From the NCBI RefSeq assembly GCF_051962475.1, contig NZ_JBQCCF010000069.1, positions 1 to 64,000 of the forward strand: DNA of 64,000 nt, read 5' to 3'. Made by a program: the position numbers and the translations under genes. The notes beneath the pieces are model-generated. The model saw only the letters and a program-made list of their open reading frames with translations, made no database searches and was not told where the DNA came from. The stretch's first letter is position 1. Each line of letters starts with the position of its first letter. Below, piece after piece: positions 38,543-47,545 of the stretch. The DNA comes from Dyella_A sp051962475. GTDB lineage: Bacteria; Pseudomonadota; Gammaproteobacteria; Xanthomonadales; Rhodanobacteraceae.

Positions 38543-38564
38543 GGAGCGCTCACGGGTTAGATGC

Positions 38565-38576
38565 GTAAGCGCTAAC
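38565..38576. promoter_or_regulatory. Imperfect palindrome, candidate operator of the MarR-GNAT gene
   Basis: GTAAGCGCTAAC has dyad symmetry apart from one symmetric mismatch. It lies 22 bases upstream of the start of the MarR-GNAT gene, where MarR-type repressors often bind. A further GTTAG/CTAAC pair (38556-38560, 38572-38576) overlaps it. Assignment rests on position only. Confidence 0.35.
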
Positions 38577-38669
38577 GTACCTGGGGGAATGGCCGCGACT
38601 CAAGTGCCTCCTTGCATCCAGGTGCGCCCCCCCCAACTCAGGCGAGTGAAAAGTGCGATACCACGGCCC

Positions 38670-39368
38670 TCAGTACCAGGCTACGCGCTCCACCGGTCGC
38701 CCCAGCGCCTGTTCGATCCGCTTGCATAGCTTCGGCGTGCCGTTGACGAGTACGGGCTCGGCGGCGGCCTTGAGCATCTGCACGTCGTGCAGGGAGTCGC
38801 CATAGGCACGCTGCCAGGTGGGCACGCCGTAGGCGGCCAGGGCTACGGGCTTGCCGGCACCGACGTTATGGTGGGCCACGCGCATGCCGAGCCAAGCGGG
38901 CCTGAGCCGGGAAGCGACCAGCTCGACCTCGACCAGTCCGAGTTGCGCCAACAGGCTCTGCGCCAGCGTGTGCTCACAGCCGGTCACCACGATCACCCGA
39001 TCGCCCTGAACCTGATGGCGGCGCAGCGCGAGCAGCGCATCGCGCTGGAATTGGCGCGGACGGCGCACCAGCCGCGACGCGAAATCCTGGGCCAGCTCAC
39101 GGTAGCGCCGCTCGCCGACCCCCAACAGCCCCACATGCACCAGCGTGCGCATGGCCAGCCGCCATGAAAACGGTCGCACCAGCGCCAGCCAGGGCAGCGC
39201 CGGCAGCAACAGCAGCTTGCGGGTCATGCCGGCGTAGCGCTCGCGCATGAAGCGGGCGAAGGTGTCGTCCACGGTGATCACACCGTCCAGGTCGAACAGC
39301 ACCGTGCGCGGCCCAGCCGCCGGCTCCGCCGCGGCCTCGCCCGGCACCGGGATCAGCACCTCGTCCAT
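38670..39368 (-). CDS. HAD-superfamily phosphatase (IB subfamily)
   Basis: A 232-residue hydrolase. HAD motif I is LFDLDGVITVDD (nucleophile Asp). The IB-type cap carries a hydrophobic stretch (LLLLPALPWLALV). Motif II is VIVVTGC, and motifs III and IV are GKP...YGDSLHDVQML. SerB- and PgpC-like enzymes share this layout; the substrate is unknown. It starts 4 bases after the trpC stop and is probably the last gene of the trp operon. Confidence 0.85.
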   Translation of the reverse strand: MDEVLIPVPGEAAAEPAAGPRTVLFDLDGVITVDDTFARFMRERYAGMTRKLLLLPALPWLALVRPFSWRLAMRTLVHVGLLGVGERRYRELAQDFASRLVRRPRQFQRDALLALRRHQVQGDRVIVVTGCEHTLAQSLLAQLGLVEVELVASRLRPAWLGMRVAHHNVGAGKPVALAAYGVPTWQRAYGDSLHDVQMLKAAAEPVLVNGTPKLCKRIEQALGRPVERVAWY

Positions 39369-39372
39369 GGGT

Positions 39373-40167
39373 TCAATCCGCTTCGAACAGGCGCTTGAGC
39401 TCGGTGCCCGGATCGACCGCACGCATGAACGCCTCACCGACCAGGAACGCGTGCACGCCCGCTTCGCGCAGCTCGCGCACGTGCTCGGGCGTGTGGATGC
39501 CGGACTCGGCCACCAGGATGCGGTCGTACTCCACCAGCGGCTGCAACTCCAGCGTGGTTTCCAGCGTGGTCTCGAAGGTGCGCAGGTTGCGGTTGTTCAC
39601 GCCGATCATCGGCACCGGCAGTGCCTGGGCGCGCTCGAGCTCCTCGGCGTCGTGCACCTCGCACAGCACGTCCAGATCCAGCTCGGCGGCCAGCAGCGAG
39701 AGATTCATCAGTTCCGCGTCGCCCAGCGCGGCGACGATCAGCAGGATGCAGTCCGCGCCTATCGCGCGGGCCTCGTACACCTGATACGGGTCGATCACGA
39801 AGTCCTTGCGCAGGATCGGCAGCGAACACGCCTCGCGCGCCTGGTGCAGGAACTCCTCACTGCCCTGAAAGAAGTCCTTGTCGGTCAGCACCGACAGGCA
39901 GGCCGCGCCGGCCGCCTCGTAGCTGCGTGCGATCGCGCCCGGGTCGAAGTCGGCGCGGATCACGCCCTTGCTCGGGCTGGCCTTCTTCACCTCCGCGATC
40001 ACCGCCGGCAGGCCGGCGTCGATCTTCGCTTCCAGTGCGGCGGCGAAGCCGCGGGTCGGCGGCAGGTCGGCCACGCGCGCGGCCAGTTCGTCCAGCGGCA
40101 GTCGGGCGCTGCGCTCGGCGATTTCTTCCGTCTTGCGGGCGAGGATGCGATTGAGGATGTCGGCCAT
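39373..40167 (-). CDS. trpC: Indole-3-glycerol phosphate synthase
   Basis: Ring-closure step of tryptophan synthesis. A 264-residue TIM barrel with the signatures IAEVKKASPSKGVIR, SVLTDKDFFQGS, LRKDFVIDPYQV, GVNNRNLRTFE and VAESGI. It is monofunctional, with no fused TrpF. It lies 67 bases downstream of trpD and just before the HAD gene. Confidence 0.97.
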   Translation of the reverse strand: MADILNRILARKTEEIAERSARLPLDELAARVADLPPTRGFAAALEAKIDAGLPAVIAEVKKASPSKGVIRADFDPGAIARSYEAAGAACLSVLTDKDFFQGSEEFLHQAREACSLPILRKDFVIDPYQVYEARAIGADCILLIVAALGDAELMNLSLLAAELDLDVLCEVHDAEELERAQALPVPMIGVNNRNLRTFETTLETTLELQPLVEYDRILVAESGIHTPEHVRELREAGVHAFLVGEAFMRAVDPGTELKRLFEAD

Positions 40168-40234
40168 GGTCGTGGTGTCGTTGGGGCGCCGCATGCGCGG
40201 CGGTCGAGCTGGGCACCGCGCCCGAGGTGGGACG

Positions 40235-41284
40235 TCAGGTGCCGGCGAGGCGTCGCGTGGTGGAGACGAACTGGGCCATTTTCGCACGGGCCGCGCCGCT
40301 GGCGATGGTGGCCCGTGCCAGCGTGATGCCGTCATCGATGCTGTCGACCACGTCGGCGGTATACAGCGCCGCGCCGGCATTGAGACACACGATGTCGTGC
40401 GCCACCCCATGCTTGCCGTGCAGAGCTTCTTCCAGCATCGCGCGCGACTCGGCCACGCTCTCCACCCGCAGGTTGCGGCTGGAGGCCATGGCGAGGCCAA
40501 AATCCTCCGGCTCGATCTCGTACTCGCGCACCTGGCCATGGCGCAGTTCGCCGACCAGTGTGGCGGCGCCCAGCGAGATCTCGTCCATGCCGTCGCGTCC
40601 CCACACCACCATCGCGTGCCTGGCGCCGAGCTGCTGCAGCACGCGCACCTGGATACCGACCAGGTCGGGGTGGAACACGCCCATCAGGATGTTCGGCGCG
40701 CCGGCGGGGTTGGTCAGTGGCCCCAGAATATTGAACAGCGTGCGCACGCCCATTTCCTTGCGCACGGGGGCCACCACTTTCATCGCCGGATGATGGTTGG
40801 GCGCGAACATGAAGCCGATCTCGGTTTCGGCCATGCAGGTGGCGACCTGATCGGGCTTGAGGTCGATCGAGGCGCCCAGCGCCTCGAGCACGTCGGCGCT
40901 GCCGGATTTGGACGACACGCTGCGCCCGCCGTGCTTGGCCACCCGCGCACCGGCCGCCGCGGCGACGAACATCGAGGCGGTGGAAATGTTGAAGCTCGAC
41001 GCACCGTCGCCGCCGGTACCGACGATGTCGACGAAGTGCTCGTGCGGCGGCGCCTCCACCTTCGCTGACAGCTCGCGCATCACGCGCGCCGCGCCGGTGA
41101 TCTCGCCGATGGTCTCCTTCTTCACGCGCAGGCCGGTGATGATCGCCGCGGTCATCAGCGGGCTCACTTCGCCGCGCATGATCTGGCGCATCAGCGCGAT
41201 CATTTCGTCGTGGAAGATCTCGCGGTGCTCGATCGTGCGCTGCAGGGCTTCCTGCGGCGTGATATGGATCTCGCGCGACATCAT
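40235..41284 (-). CDS. trpD: Anthranilate phosphoribosyltransferase
   Basis: Joins anthranilate and PRPP. 349 residues with DIVGTGGDGASSFNISTAS (PRPP loop), KHGGRSVSSKSGSADVLEALG, and GPLTNPAG. The first of two adjacent ATG codons (41284) is preferred, with GGAAG 8 bases upstream. That ATG overlaps the original TGA stop of trpG, so TrpD translation was probably coupled to TrpG; the premature stops upstream may reduce it. Confidence 0.96.
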   Translation of the reverse strand: MMSREIHITPQEALQRTIEHREIFHDEMIALMRQIMRGEVSPLMTAAIITGLRVKKETIGEITGAARVMRELSAKVEAPPHEHFVDIVGTGGDGASSFNISTASMFVAAAAGARVAKHGGRSVSSKSGSADVLEALGASIDLKPDQVATCMAETEIGFMFAPNHHPAMKVVAPVRKEMGVRTLFNILGPLTNPAGAPNILMGVFHPDLVGIQVRVLQQLGARHAMVVWGRDGMDEISLGAATLVGELRHGQVREYEIEPEDFGLAMASSRNLRVESVAESRAMLEEALHGKHGVAHDIVCLNAGAALYTADVVDSIDDGITLARATIASGAARAKMAQFVSTTRRLAGT

Positions 41285-41880
41285 GCCGCCAGCTTCCGCG
41301 CCGGCAGACCGAGGAAGTTCGCCAGCATCGCGTGGCCGTGCTGGGTGAGGATCGATTCGGGATGGAACTGCACGCCTTCGACCGGCAGCGTCTTGTGCCT
41401 GAGGCCCATGATCTCGTCGATCGAGCCATCGGCGTTTTCCGTCCAGGCGGTCACTTACAGGCAGTCCGGCAGCGACTCCTGCTAGACCACCAGCGTGTGG
41501 TAGCGGGTCGCCTCGAACGGGTCCGGCAGCCCGGCGAACACGCCCTGCCCGCGGTGGCATACCGGCGAGGTCTTGCCGTGCATGATCTGCTTGGCGCGGA
41601 TCACCTTGCCGCCGAAGGCCTGGCCGATCGCCTGGTGACCCAGGCACACACCGAAGATCGGCAGCTCGCCGGCCATCTCGCGCAGGATCGCCAGCGACAC
41701 GCCGGCATCGTCGGGCGTGCCCGGCCCCGGCGAAATCATGATGTGCGAGGGCTTGATCGCGCGCACGCCGGCCACGTCCAGCGCGTCGTTGCGCACCACC
41801 TTCACCTCTTGTCCCAGCTCGCCCAGGTACTGCACGAGATTGAAGGTGAAACTGTCGTAGTTGTCGATCATCAAAAGCAT
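41281..41880 (-). pseudogene. trpG: Anthranilate/aminodeoxychorismate synthase glutaminase, interrupted by two in-frame stops
   Basis: The frame from the ATG at 41880 to the TGA at 41283-41281 is exactly 200 codons and encodes a full TrpG/PabA-like glutaminase. It is broken by TAG at codon 133 (41484-41482) and TAA at codon 142 (41457-41455). The Cys79 nucleophile (GVCLGHQAIGQAFGG) lies before the stops. The other triad members, His173 and Glu175 in QFHPES, lie after. A 132-residue truncated product should have no glutaminase activity. No frameshift or insertion is seen, and both stops differ from Glu codons by one G-to-T change. Confidence 0.88.
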
Positions 41881-42166
41881 GTCGTACCGACCCGCCGGAT
41901 ATGCCTGGCATCGACGCGAGGACGTGGGCCTTTCCACCACACGCGCGTCCGGCGCCGATCGCCGTCCAGATAGGTCGGCAGTGTAACGGCATGACGTTCA
42001 TGCCACATCTACGGCAGACCGGCTTGGCGCTTGTGCGGAACGCCGGCGGGAGATGGGACGCAAGAGCGTCCAGAGACCGTGTCCGCGCCCATGCGATGCC
42101 CTCGCACGGGCCGCTTCCATGACCGGATGCGACAGCGTGTCACCGCATCGTCGTTCGCGCGTCAGC

Positions 42167-42358
42167 TCACGGGATCGCCGCGGCTCGGGAACGCGACCAT
42201 CGCTGGCGCTGGCCAAGCGTCGCCAGAATGCGCCCATGCAAGGCACGGTAGCGTTGCGCGTGGACCCACAGCAGGCAGGCCACCAGCGCCAGTGCGCCGG
42301 GCAGCAACAAGGCGCCGAGGCCGCCGACGGCGAGCGTCATGATGATCCTGGAGCGCAT
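42167..42358 (-). CDS. Small predicted membrane protein
   Basis: Possible 63-residue protein with one strongly hydrophobic stretch (about residues 7-31, GGLGALLLPGALALVACLLW) and a basic C-terminal tail. GGAGAG lies 7-9 bases before the ATG at 42358. I do not recognise it. It sits in the 538-base interval between trpG and the DauA-like gene, which otherwise shows no coding evidence, no recognised attenuator and no trpE. It may be a real orphan or chance. Confidence 0.4.
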   Translation of the reverse strand: MRSRIIMTLAVGGLGALLLPGALALVACLLWVHAQRYRALHGRILATLGQRQRWSRSRAAAIP

Positions 42359-42418
42359 GGCCGCTCTCTCCACAGACTGGATATCTGCAGATCGGCCGAT
42401 GCCGGGAGAACTGTAGGT

Positions 42419-43549
42419 TCAGCGCAGACGATCCGGCGTCAGCATTGCTGCAGTGAGGCCGGCGTCCTGCAGGTGCGCAGGCAGTGGGCGGCCCAGCGCC
42501 AGGTTCGCGCAGGCCTCGCCCATCGCCGCCGAGGTCTGGATGCCGTAGCCGCCCTGCGCGGCGACCCAGAAAAAGCCCGGCACGTCGCTCGCGAAGCCGC
42601 CGACCAGGTCGCCATCGGCGACGAACGAACGCAGCCCGGCCCAGGTTCGGGTGGGGCGGCGGATTTCCAGCGTCGTCGCCTGCTCGATGTGATGGATGCC
42701 CAGCGCGATGTCCAACTCTTCCGCCTGCACGTCGTGCGGATGGGTGGGATCGGCATTCGCCGCCGAGCCGAGCAGCTGGCCCGCGTCCGGCTTGAAGTAG
42801 AAGGTTTCATCGAGGTCGCAGACGAACGGCCAGTCGGCGGTGGCGAGCCCGGCCGGCGGCTCGAACACGAACGCCGATCGCCGCTTGGGCACCAGTCCCA
42901 GCGGCGCCACGCCGGCCATCGCGGCCACCTGGTCGGCCCAGGCTCCGGCGGCATCCAGCAGCAGCGGCGCATGGAACCGTCGATCGCCCACGCTCACCGT
43001 CCAGCCGCCACCGTCGCGCTCGATCGCCGTGATCGCCTGGTCCACGTGCAGCGCGCCGCCGCGCGCTTTCAGGCCACGCAGGAAACCCTGGTGCAGTTCG
43101 TTGACGTCGATGTCGGCGGCACCCGGCTCGTGCAGGCCGATCGCCGCCGCTTCCGGGCGCAGCACCGGCACATGGTCGCGAACGCGCGAACCGTCGTGCA
43201 GCTCCAGCTCGGGCGTGTCGCGGCGCATGGCCTCGAACATCGCGCGCACCTGCTCCGCCTGCTCGGCGCGGCCGATCACCGTAGCGCCGCGCGGCGTGAG
43301 GATCGGATGCGCGGCGAAGCCCTCCGGCGGAGCGGCCAGGAACGGACGCGTGGCGCGGGTCAGCGCGCGCACCTGCGGCGTGCCGTAGGTCTCGCTGAAC
43401 AGTGCGGCCGAGCGGCCGGTGGAATGCATGCCGGCGTAGGGCTCGCGCTCAAGCACGATTACCCGCGCGTGCGGGGCGAGAAAATACGCCACCGAGGCGC
43501 CGGCCATGCCGGCACCGATCACGATAGCATCGGCCTGTTCGATGCTCAT
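42419..43549 (-). CDS. dauA: FAD-dependent D-amino acid dehydrogenase, D-arginine dehydrogenase-like
   Basis: A 376-residue DAO-family flavoprotein. The Rossmann GxGxxG is IGAGMAGAS (residues 11-19), followed by the HSTGRSAALF motif. The protein matches Pseudomonas D-arginine dehydrogenase in long segments such as LGLVPKRRSAFVFEPP, TRTWAGLRSFVADGDLV and FFWVAAQGGYGIQTSAAMGE. That enzyme oxidises many D-amino acids to 2-oxo acids. In this operon the substrate may instead be D-Ala or another murein D-residue (inference). Its start overlaps the symporter stop by 4 bases. Confidence 0.9.
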   Translation of the reverse strand: MSIEQADAIVIGAGMAGASVAYFLAPHARVIVLEREPYAGMHSTGRSAALFSETYGTPQVRALTRATRPFLAAPPEGFAAHPILTPRGATVIGRAEQAEQVRAMFEAMRRDTPELELHDGSRVRDHVPVLRPEAAAIGLHEPGAADIDVNELHQGFLRGLKARGGALHVDQAITAIERDGGGWTVSVGDRRFHAPLLLDAAGAWADQVAAMAGVAPLGLVPKRRSAFVFEPPAGLATADWPFVCDLDETFYFKPDAGQLLGSAANADPTHPHDVQAEELDIALGIHHIEQATTLEIRRPTRTWAGLRSFVADGDLVGGFASDVPGFFWVAAQGGYGIQTSAAMGEACANLALGRPLPAHLQDAGLTAAMLTPDRLR

Positions 43550-44784
43550 GCGCCCTCCTTCGCCGACTGCCGCGCCACCACGCTGCTGGCCGTGAGGTCA
43601 CAGGTGACGTTGCCCAGCGTGGCCAGCGTGTCCGGCAGCGTGTCCACCGCCAGCATCAGGCCGAGCGGCCCCACCGGCACGCCCATCGCCTGCGCCACCG
43701 GCAGGTTGGTGGCGATGAAGGTGACCTGCCCCGGCAGGCCCACCGAACCCAGGCTGATCACCACCGCCAGCGCGGCGCCAGCAGCGAGCGCGGCCGGCGA
43801 CAGGTCGATGCCGTAGGCCCAGGCGATGAACGAGGCCGACACCACGTACTGCACCGGACTGGTCAGCCGGCATAACGACACCGCCATCGGCAGTACCAGC
43901 GCGGTGACGCGCTCGGGATAACCCAGTTTGCCGTTCGCGCTTTCCAGCATCGCCGGCAGCGAGGCCAGCGAGGATTGCGTGCTCAGCGCCACCGCCTGCG
44001 CCGGCACCAACGCGGGCACGAAACGCCGCCACGTCTCGCCGCCCCAGGTGACCGCCACCACCAGCATCGCCAGCGTCACCGTGACGTAGAGCAGGCACTC
44101 CACCAGCACGTAGATGCCCAGCGCACCGAGCATGCTCAGCCCCGCGCGGGCGCATACCGCCAGGATCAGCGCGAACACGCCCAGCGGCGCCACCCACAGC
44201 ACCCAGCGCACGATCACGATCATCGCGTCGGCGATCGACTGGAAGAACTCCACCAGCATCGCGCGCCGCTCCGGCCTGATCTGGGTGAGCGCAAAGCCGA
44301 GGAACAGCGCGAACACCACCAGCGGCAGCATCGCACTCTGCGCGGCGGCGGCGATCGCATTGGTCGGCACGATCGAGGTCACCGCCTCCACCCAACCGGT
44401 AGGCGCGGTGCGCGCGGACAGCGGCACGGTGGCGTGGCTCAGCGCCTCGCTCAGCGCCGGGTTGTGCGGGAACAAGCGGAACAGCCACGGCGCCAGCAGC
44501 GCGGCGAGAAACGCGCCGCCAGTCAGCAACACCAGGAACACCACGATCGCCCGCCGCGCCACGCGGCCGGACGCCGCCGCATCGCTGGCGGTGTTCACGC
44601 CCACCACCACCAGCGACAGCACCAATGGCACCACGGTCATCTGCAATGCCGCCAGCCACAGCTTGCCAGCCGGCTGCACCACGGCGGCCACCTGGGTCGC
44701 CAGCACCGGATCGAACGCGGCCAGCCCCAGCCCGACCACGGCGCCGAGCGCCAGACCCAGCAGCACGCGCACGGTCGGGCTCAT
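43546..44784 (-). CDS. Dicarboxylate/amino acid:cation symporter
   Basis: A 412-residue polytopic DAACS (DctA/GltP-type) transporter with about eight hydrophobic segments. Family marks are QMTVVPLVLSLVVVGV, the STQSSLASLPAML re-entrant serine-rich loop and the C-terminal DTLPDTLATLGNVTCDL with the substrate/cation-site Asp and Asn. It could import glutamate, aspartate or D-amino acids. It overlaps the neighbouring genes by 4 bases at each end, so it is co-translated with them. Confidence 0.92.
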   Translation of the reverse strand: MSPTVRVLLGLALGAVVGLGLAAFDPVLATQVAAVVQPAGKLWLAALQMTVVPLVLSLVVVGVNTASDAAASGRVARRAIVVFLVLLTGGAFLAALLAPWLFRLFPHNPALSEALSHATVPLSARTAPTGWVEAVTSIVPTNAIAAAAQSAMLPLVVFALFLGFALTQIRPERRAMLVEFFQSIADAMIVIVRWVLWVAPLGVFALILAVCARAGLSMLGALGIYVLVECLLYVTVTLAMLVVAVTWGGETWRRFVPALVPAQAVALSTQSSLASLPAMLESANGKLGYPERVTALVLPMAVSLCRLTSPVQYVVSASFIAWAYGIDLSPAALAAGAALAVVISLGSVGLPGQVTFIATNLPVAQAMGVPVGPLGLMLAVDTLPDTLATLGNVTCDLTASSVVARQSAKEGA

Positions 44785-45557
44785 CGGCTGGCCTCCAGCA
44801 GCGGCAGCTGCCAGTCGTCGCGCACGGCGGCGTAGGCCTGTTTCGGCAGCAGCACGAATACCGGATGGTCTTCCGGCTTGAGCCAGCTGAGCAGGCTGCG
44901 CATCGATTCGGGCTTCATCGCCGTGCAGCCGGCGGTGCCGGTGGTGGGCGAGGCCCACAGGTGGCCGAAGATGCAGCTGCCGGCACTGGGCCGCGCGTCT
45001 GGATTGCTGTCGATGACGAAACCCATCCGGTAGCGCTGGTCGCCGTGCACGTGGATGTCGCGGCGCATCGGCTCGGAAGAGCCCTTCACCGCGTCGACGC
45101 CGACCACCTTGGCGTCGACGATTTGGTTGTAGTAGCGCGCACCACTGACGTCCATGCACCAGTCGGTGGCGCTGAGCGCGCGATACGGCATCGCCGTGGC
45201 CAGTGTCTTGGCATAGCCGAAGGCGGTGCCGATGCGGAACACGCCCGCCGGGCTGCGGTTGTCGCCCTCGCGCTTGACCGGACCATCGTCGCGCGCCGGC
45301 TGCAGGCCGAGTCCCCAGGCCGCGCCCGCCTTCCCGATCACCACCGGCCACGCCGCGCCGACGGGGACCCAGCGATCGTCCTCGCGCACGAAGCGGCGCA
45401 GCACGCCCTGCGCGGCGTCCCAGCCATCGACGGTCACCAGCACCATCTGCCGCGCGCCCTGCCACGGCGGCGTGGCCGGCGCGGCGAACGCGTGGACGGA
45501 AAAAGTGACGGCGGCGAGCATGGCGGCCCGCCGGAGAAACGAGAAGGAAAAGGTCAT
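44781..45557 (-). CDS. Secreted L,D-transpeptidase (YkuD-fold) family protein
   Basis: A 258-residue protein with a signal peptide (cleavage near HAFA-AP). The YkuD catalytic signature is present: His199 in IFGHLWASP and nucleophile Cys211 in TTGTAGCTAM. Such enzymes form or cut bonds at meso-DAP in murein. A carboxypeptidase or hydrolase role fits this peptide-degrading operon but is not shown. The ribosome site is weak; the start is chosen for the signal peptide. It overlaps the symporter start (ATGA). Confidence 0.87.
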   Translation of the reverse strand: MTFSFSFLRRAAMLAAVTFSVHAFAAPATPPWQGARQMVLVTVDGWDAAQGVLRRFVREDDRWVPVGAAWPVVIGKAGAAWGLGLQPARDDGPVKREGDNRSPAGVFRIGTAFGYAKTLATAMPYRALSATDWCMDVSGARYYNQIVDAKVVGVDAVKGSSEPMRRDIHVHGDQRYRMGFVIDSNPDARPSAGSCIFGHLWASPTTGTAGCTAMKPESMRSLLSWLKPEDHPVFVLLPKQAYAAVRDDWQLPLLEASR

Positions 45558-45582
45558 CGTATGGCCCTGTCTGCCGGAGCGG

Positions 45583-46437
45583 TTACGGTTCGAGGATGTG
45601 CTGGATCCGCTCGAGGTTGCCCAACAGCTGCGCATGGCGGTCGTCGTGGTCTTCGCACAGCCGCACGAACACGCTGTCCAGCAGATGCTGCATCGCCGAC
45701 TGGTACAACAGCGACTGGATGTAGGGCTGCTCGTCGTGCGCCGACACCACCAGCGCGACGTCGGCCAGCGTGCGCAGCGGGTTGGCGGTGTGTCGGGTCA
45801 GCGTCACCAGCTGGCCGCGGCGCTCGCGGAACTGCCGGGCGATCTTGCCCAGCGCGGCGTGCTGGCCGAATTCGGAGATCACCACCAGCACGTCACCGGC
45901 CTGCGCAGCGGCCACGTTGGAGGTCATCCGCACCACGTCGAAACTGTGCACGGTGAGAATGCCCAGCAGCGCCAGCCGCAGCGCGAACGCGCGCACGTGC
46001 ACGTCGTCGTCGCCCATGCCGAGCAGGAACACGCGGCCGCTGCGCCCGGCCCGATCGATCGCCTCGGCCACTGCCTGGATCGTCGCCGGCGCGTTGATTA
46101 CCCGCGTCTCTTCCTCGGCCGCGCACTTGCGCCGCCACAGCCGGTCGCCGAGCGCCTCGCTGGCCGCGCCCTGCGCGGGCGACACCGGAGCGGTCTCGCC
46201 GGGCGCGGCCCGCGCGATCGCCTCGCCGATGGAGTACTTGAGGTCCGGGTAGCCCTTGAAACCCAGCTTCTGGGTGAACTTCACCACGCTGGACTGGCTG
46301 ATGCCCAGCGCGTTGGCCAGCTGCTGCGAGGAGTAGTCGCGCAGCAACTGCGCGTTCTCCACGATGAAGTCGGCAATGCGCCGCTCCACCGCCGACATCT
46401 GGTCGCGCTCCGAACGGATCTTCACCAGCGGTGACAT
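45583..46437 (-). CDS. RpiR/MurR-family transcriptional regulator
   Basis: A 284-residue regulator. The N-terminal HTH (SSQQLANALGISQSSVVKFTQKLGFKG) is typical of RpiR. The C-terminal SIS domain (about residues 125-265: GRVFLLGMGDDDVHVRAFALRLALLG) binds phosphosugars in MurR and relatives. Start at ATG 46437; an in-frame GTG at 46443 also has a plausible ribosome site. As the only regulator in the operon it is the likely reader of the operator at 50284-50310. Its ligand may be a muropeptide-derived amino sugar or peptide (inference). Confidence 0.92.
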   Translation of the reverse strand: MSPLVKIRSERDQMSAVERRIADFIVENAQLLRDYSSQQLANALGISQSSVVKFTQKLGFKGYPDLKYSIGEAIARAAPGETAPVSPAQGAASEALGDRLWRRKCAAEEETRVINAPATIQAVAEAIDRAGRSGRVFLLGMGDDDVHVRAFALRLALLGILTVHSFDVVRMTSNVAAAQAGDVLVVISEFGQHAALGKIARQFRERRGQLVTLTRHTANPLRTLADVALVVSAHDEQPYIQSLLYQSAMQHLLDSVFVRLCEDHDDRHAQLLGNLERIQHILEP

Positions 46438-46447
46438 GCTCACGCCC

Positions 46448-47545
46448 CTACTCCGACACGGGCTCCAGCCCCCTGATCTCGCGGATGCCCAGACCCGGGG
46501 CGTCGGTCACGGAGATCTCCGATTCGTTGAAGAGTACCCCGCCGTCGACCGGATTGAACTGGCTCAGCGAGGGGCCGTCGAGATCGACCTTGGTGATCAC
46601 GTCGGCCTTGGCCACCGCCACGTGCACCGCGGCGGCCACGCTGATGGAGCTCTCCAGCATGCAGCCGATCATGCATTCCACGCCGTGCATGGCGGCGATG
46701 TCGGCGATGCGGATGGCGTTGGAGATGCCGCCGGTCTTCATCAGCTTGATGTTGATGATGTCGGCCGCGCGCAGGCGAATCAGCTCGATCACCTCCATCG
46801 GCCCGAACACGCTCTCATCGGCCATCACCGGTGTGTGCACGCGCTCGGTGACGTAGCGCATGCCGGCCAGGTCGCGCGCCTTCACCGGCTGCTCGACCAG
46901 CTCCAGCTTGATGCCGGCGTCCTCCAGCGTCTGCAGCGCATAGACCGCCTGCTTGGCGGTCCAGCCCTGATTGGCGTCCAGCCGCAGCAGGGCGCGACCT
47001 TCCACCGCCGCGTAGATCGCCTTCACCCGCTCGATGTCGACGCCGATGTCCTTGCCCACCTTGATCTTCAGCGACTCGAAGCCGCGCTCCACCGCGTTGA
47101 TCGAGTCGGCCACCATCTTGTCGATGTAGTCCACGCTGATCGTAATGTCGGTGGTGATCACCGGATCGCCGCCGCCGAGCAGCTGGTACAGCGGCGCGTT
47201 GTAGAGCTGGCCCCAGAGGTCGTACAGGGCGATCTCCACCGCCGCTTTGGCCGAGGAGTTCTTTTCCATCGAACCCTGGATCAGCCCGGTCAGCCGGTTG
47301 AGGTCGGCGACCTCCTGGCCGATCAGCCGCGGCGAGATGTAGTGGCGGATCGCGTCGACGATCGAACCGTGAGTGTCGCCGGTGATCACCGCGGTGGCTG
47401 GTGCCTCTCCGTAGCCGACGTGGCCGGTGTCGGTGTGCATCATCACCACGATGTCCTCGACCTGGCTCACCGTGCGCAGCGCGGTCTTGAACGGCGTCTT
47501 CAGCGGCACCCGCAGCATGCCGAACTGGATGTCTGTGATCTTCAT
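46448..47545 (-). CDS. Dipeptide epimerase, L-Ala-D/L-Glu type
   Basis: A 365-residue enolase-superfamily enzyme that epimerises the murein dipeptide L-Ala-D-Glu to L-Ala-L-Glu so that ordinary peptidases can use it. Catalytic residues are in register with YcjG/YkfB: Lys160 and Lys162 (KIK), metal ligands Asp190, Glu218, Asp243, and Lys267. Asp321-x-Asp323 (DLD), which binds the dipeptide amino group, is also present. No signal peptide, so it acts in the cytoplasm. A 111-base gap separates it from the NlpC/P60 gene, the same pairing as Bacillus ykfB-ykfC. Confidence 0.94.
   Translation of the reverse strand: MKITDIQFGMLRVPLKTPFKTALRTVSQVEDIVVMMHTDTGHVGYGEAPATAVITGDTHGSIVDAIRHYISPRLIGQEVADLNRLTGLIQGSMEKNSSAKAAVEIALYDLWGQLYNAPLYQLLGGGDPVITTDITISVDYIDKMVADSINAVERGFESLKIKVGKDIGVDIERVKAIYAAVEGRALLRLDANQGWTAKQAVYALQTLEDAGIKLELVEQPVKARDLAGMRYVTERVHTPVMADESVFGPMEVIELIRLRAADIINIKLMKTGGISNAIRIADIAAMHGVECMIGCMLESSISVAAAVHVAVAKADVITKVDLDGPSLSQFNPVDGGVLFNESEISVTDAPGLGIREIRGLEPVSE

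Noticed and set aside
41440..41500. Programmed stop-codon recoding in trpG
   Set aside because: Two different stop codons occur within nine codons; no selenocysteine-type element or readthrough context is evident. Mutation or sequence error is simpler.
41881..42166. Trp attenuator or leader peptide before trpG
   Set aside because: No short frame with tandem Trp codons and no terminator/antiterminator pair were recognisable.
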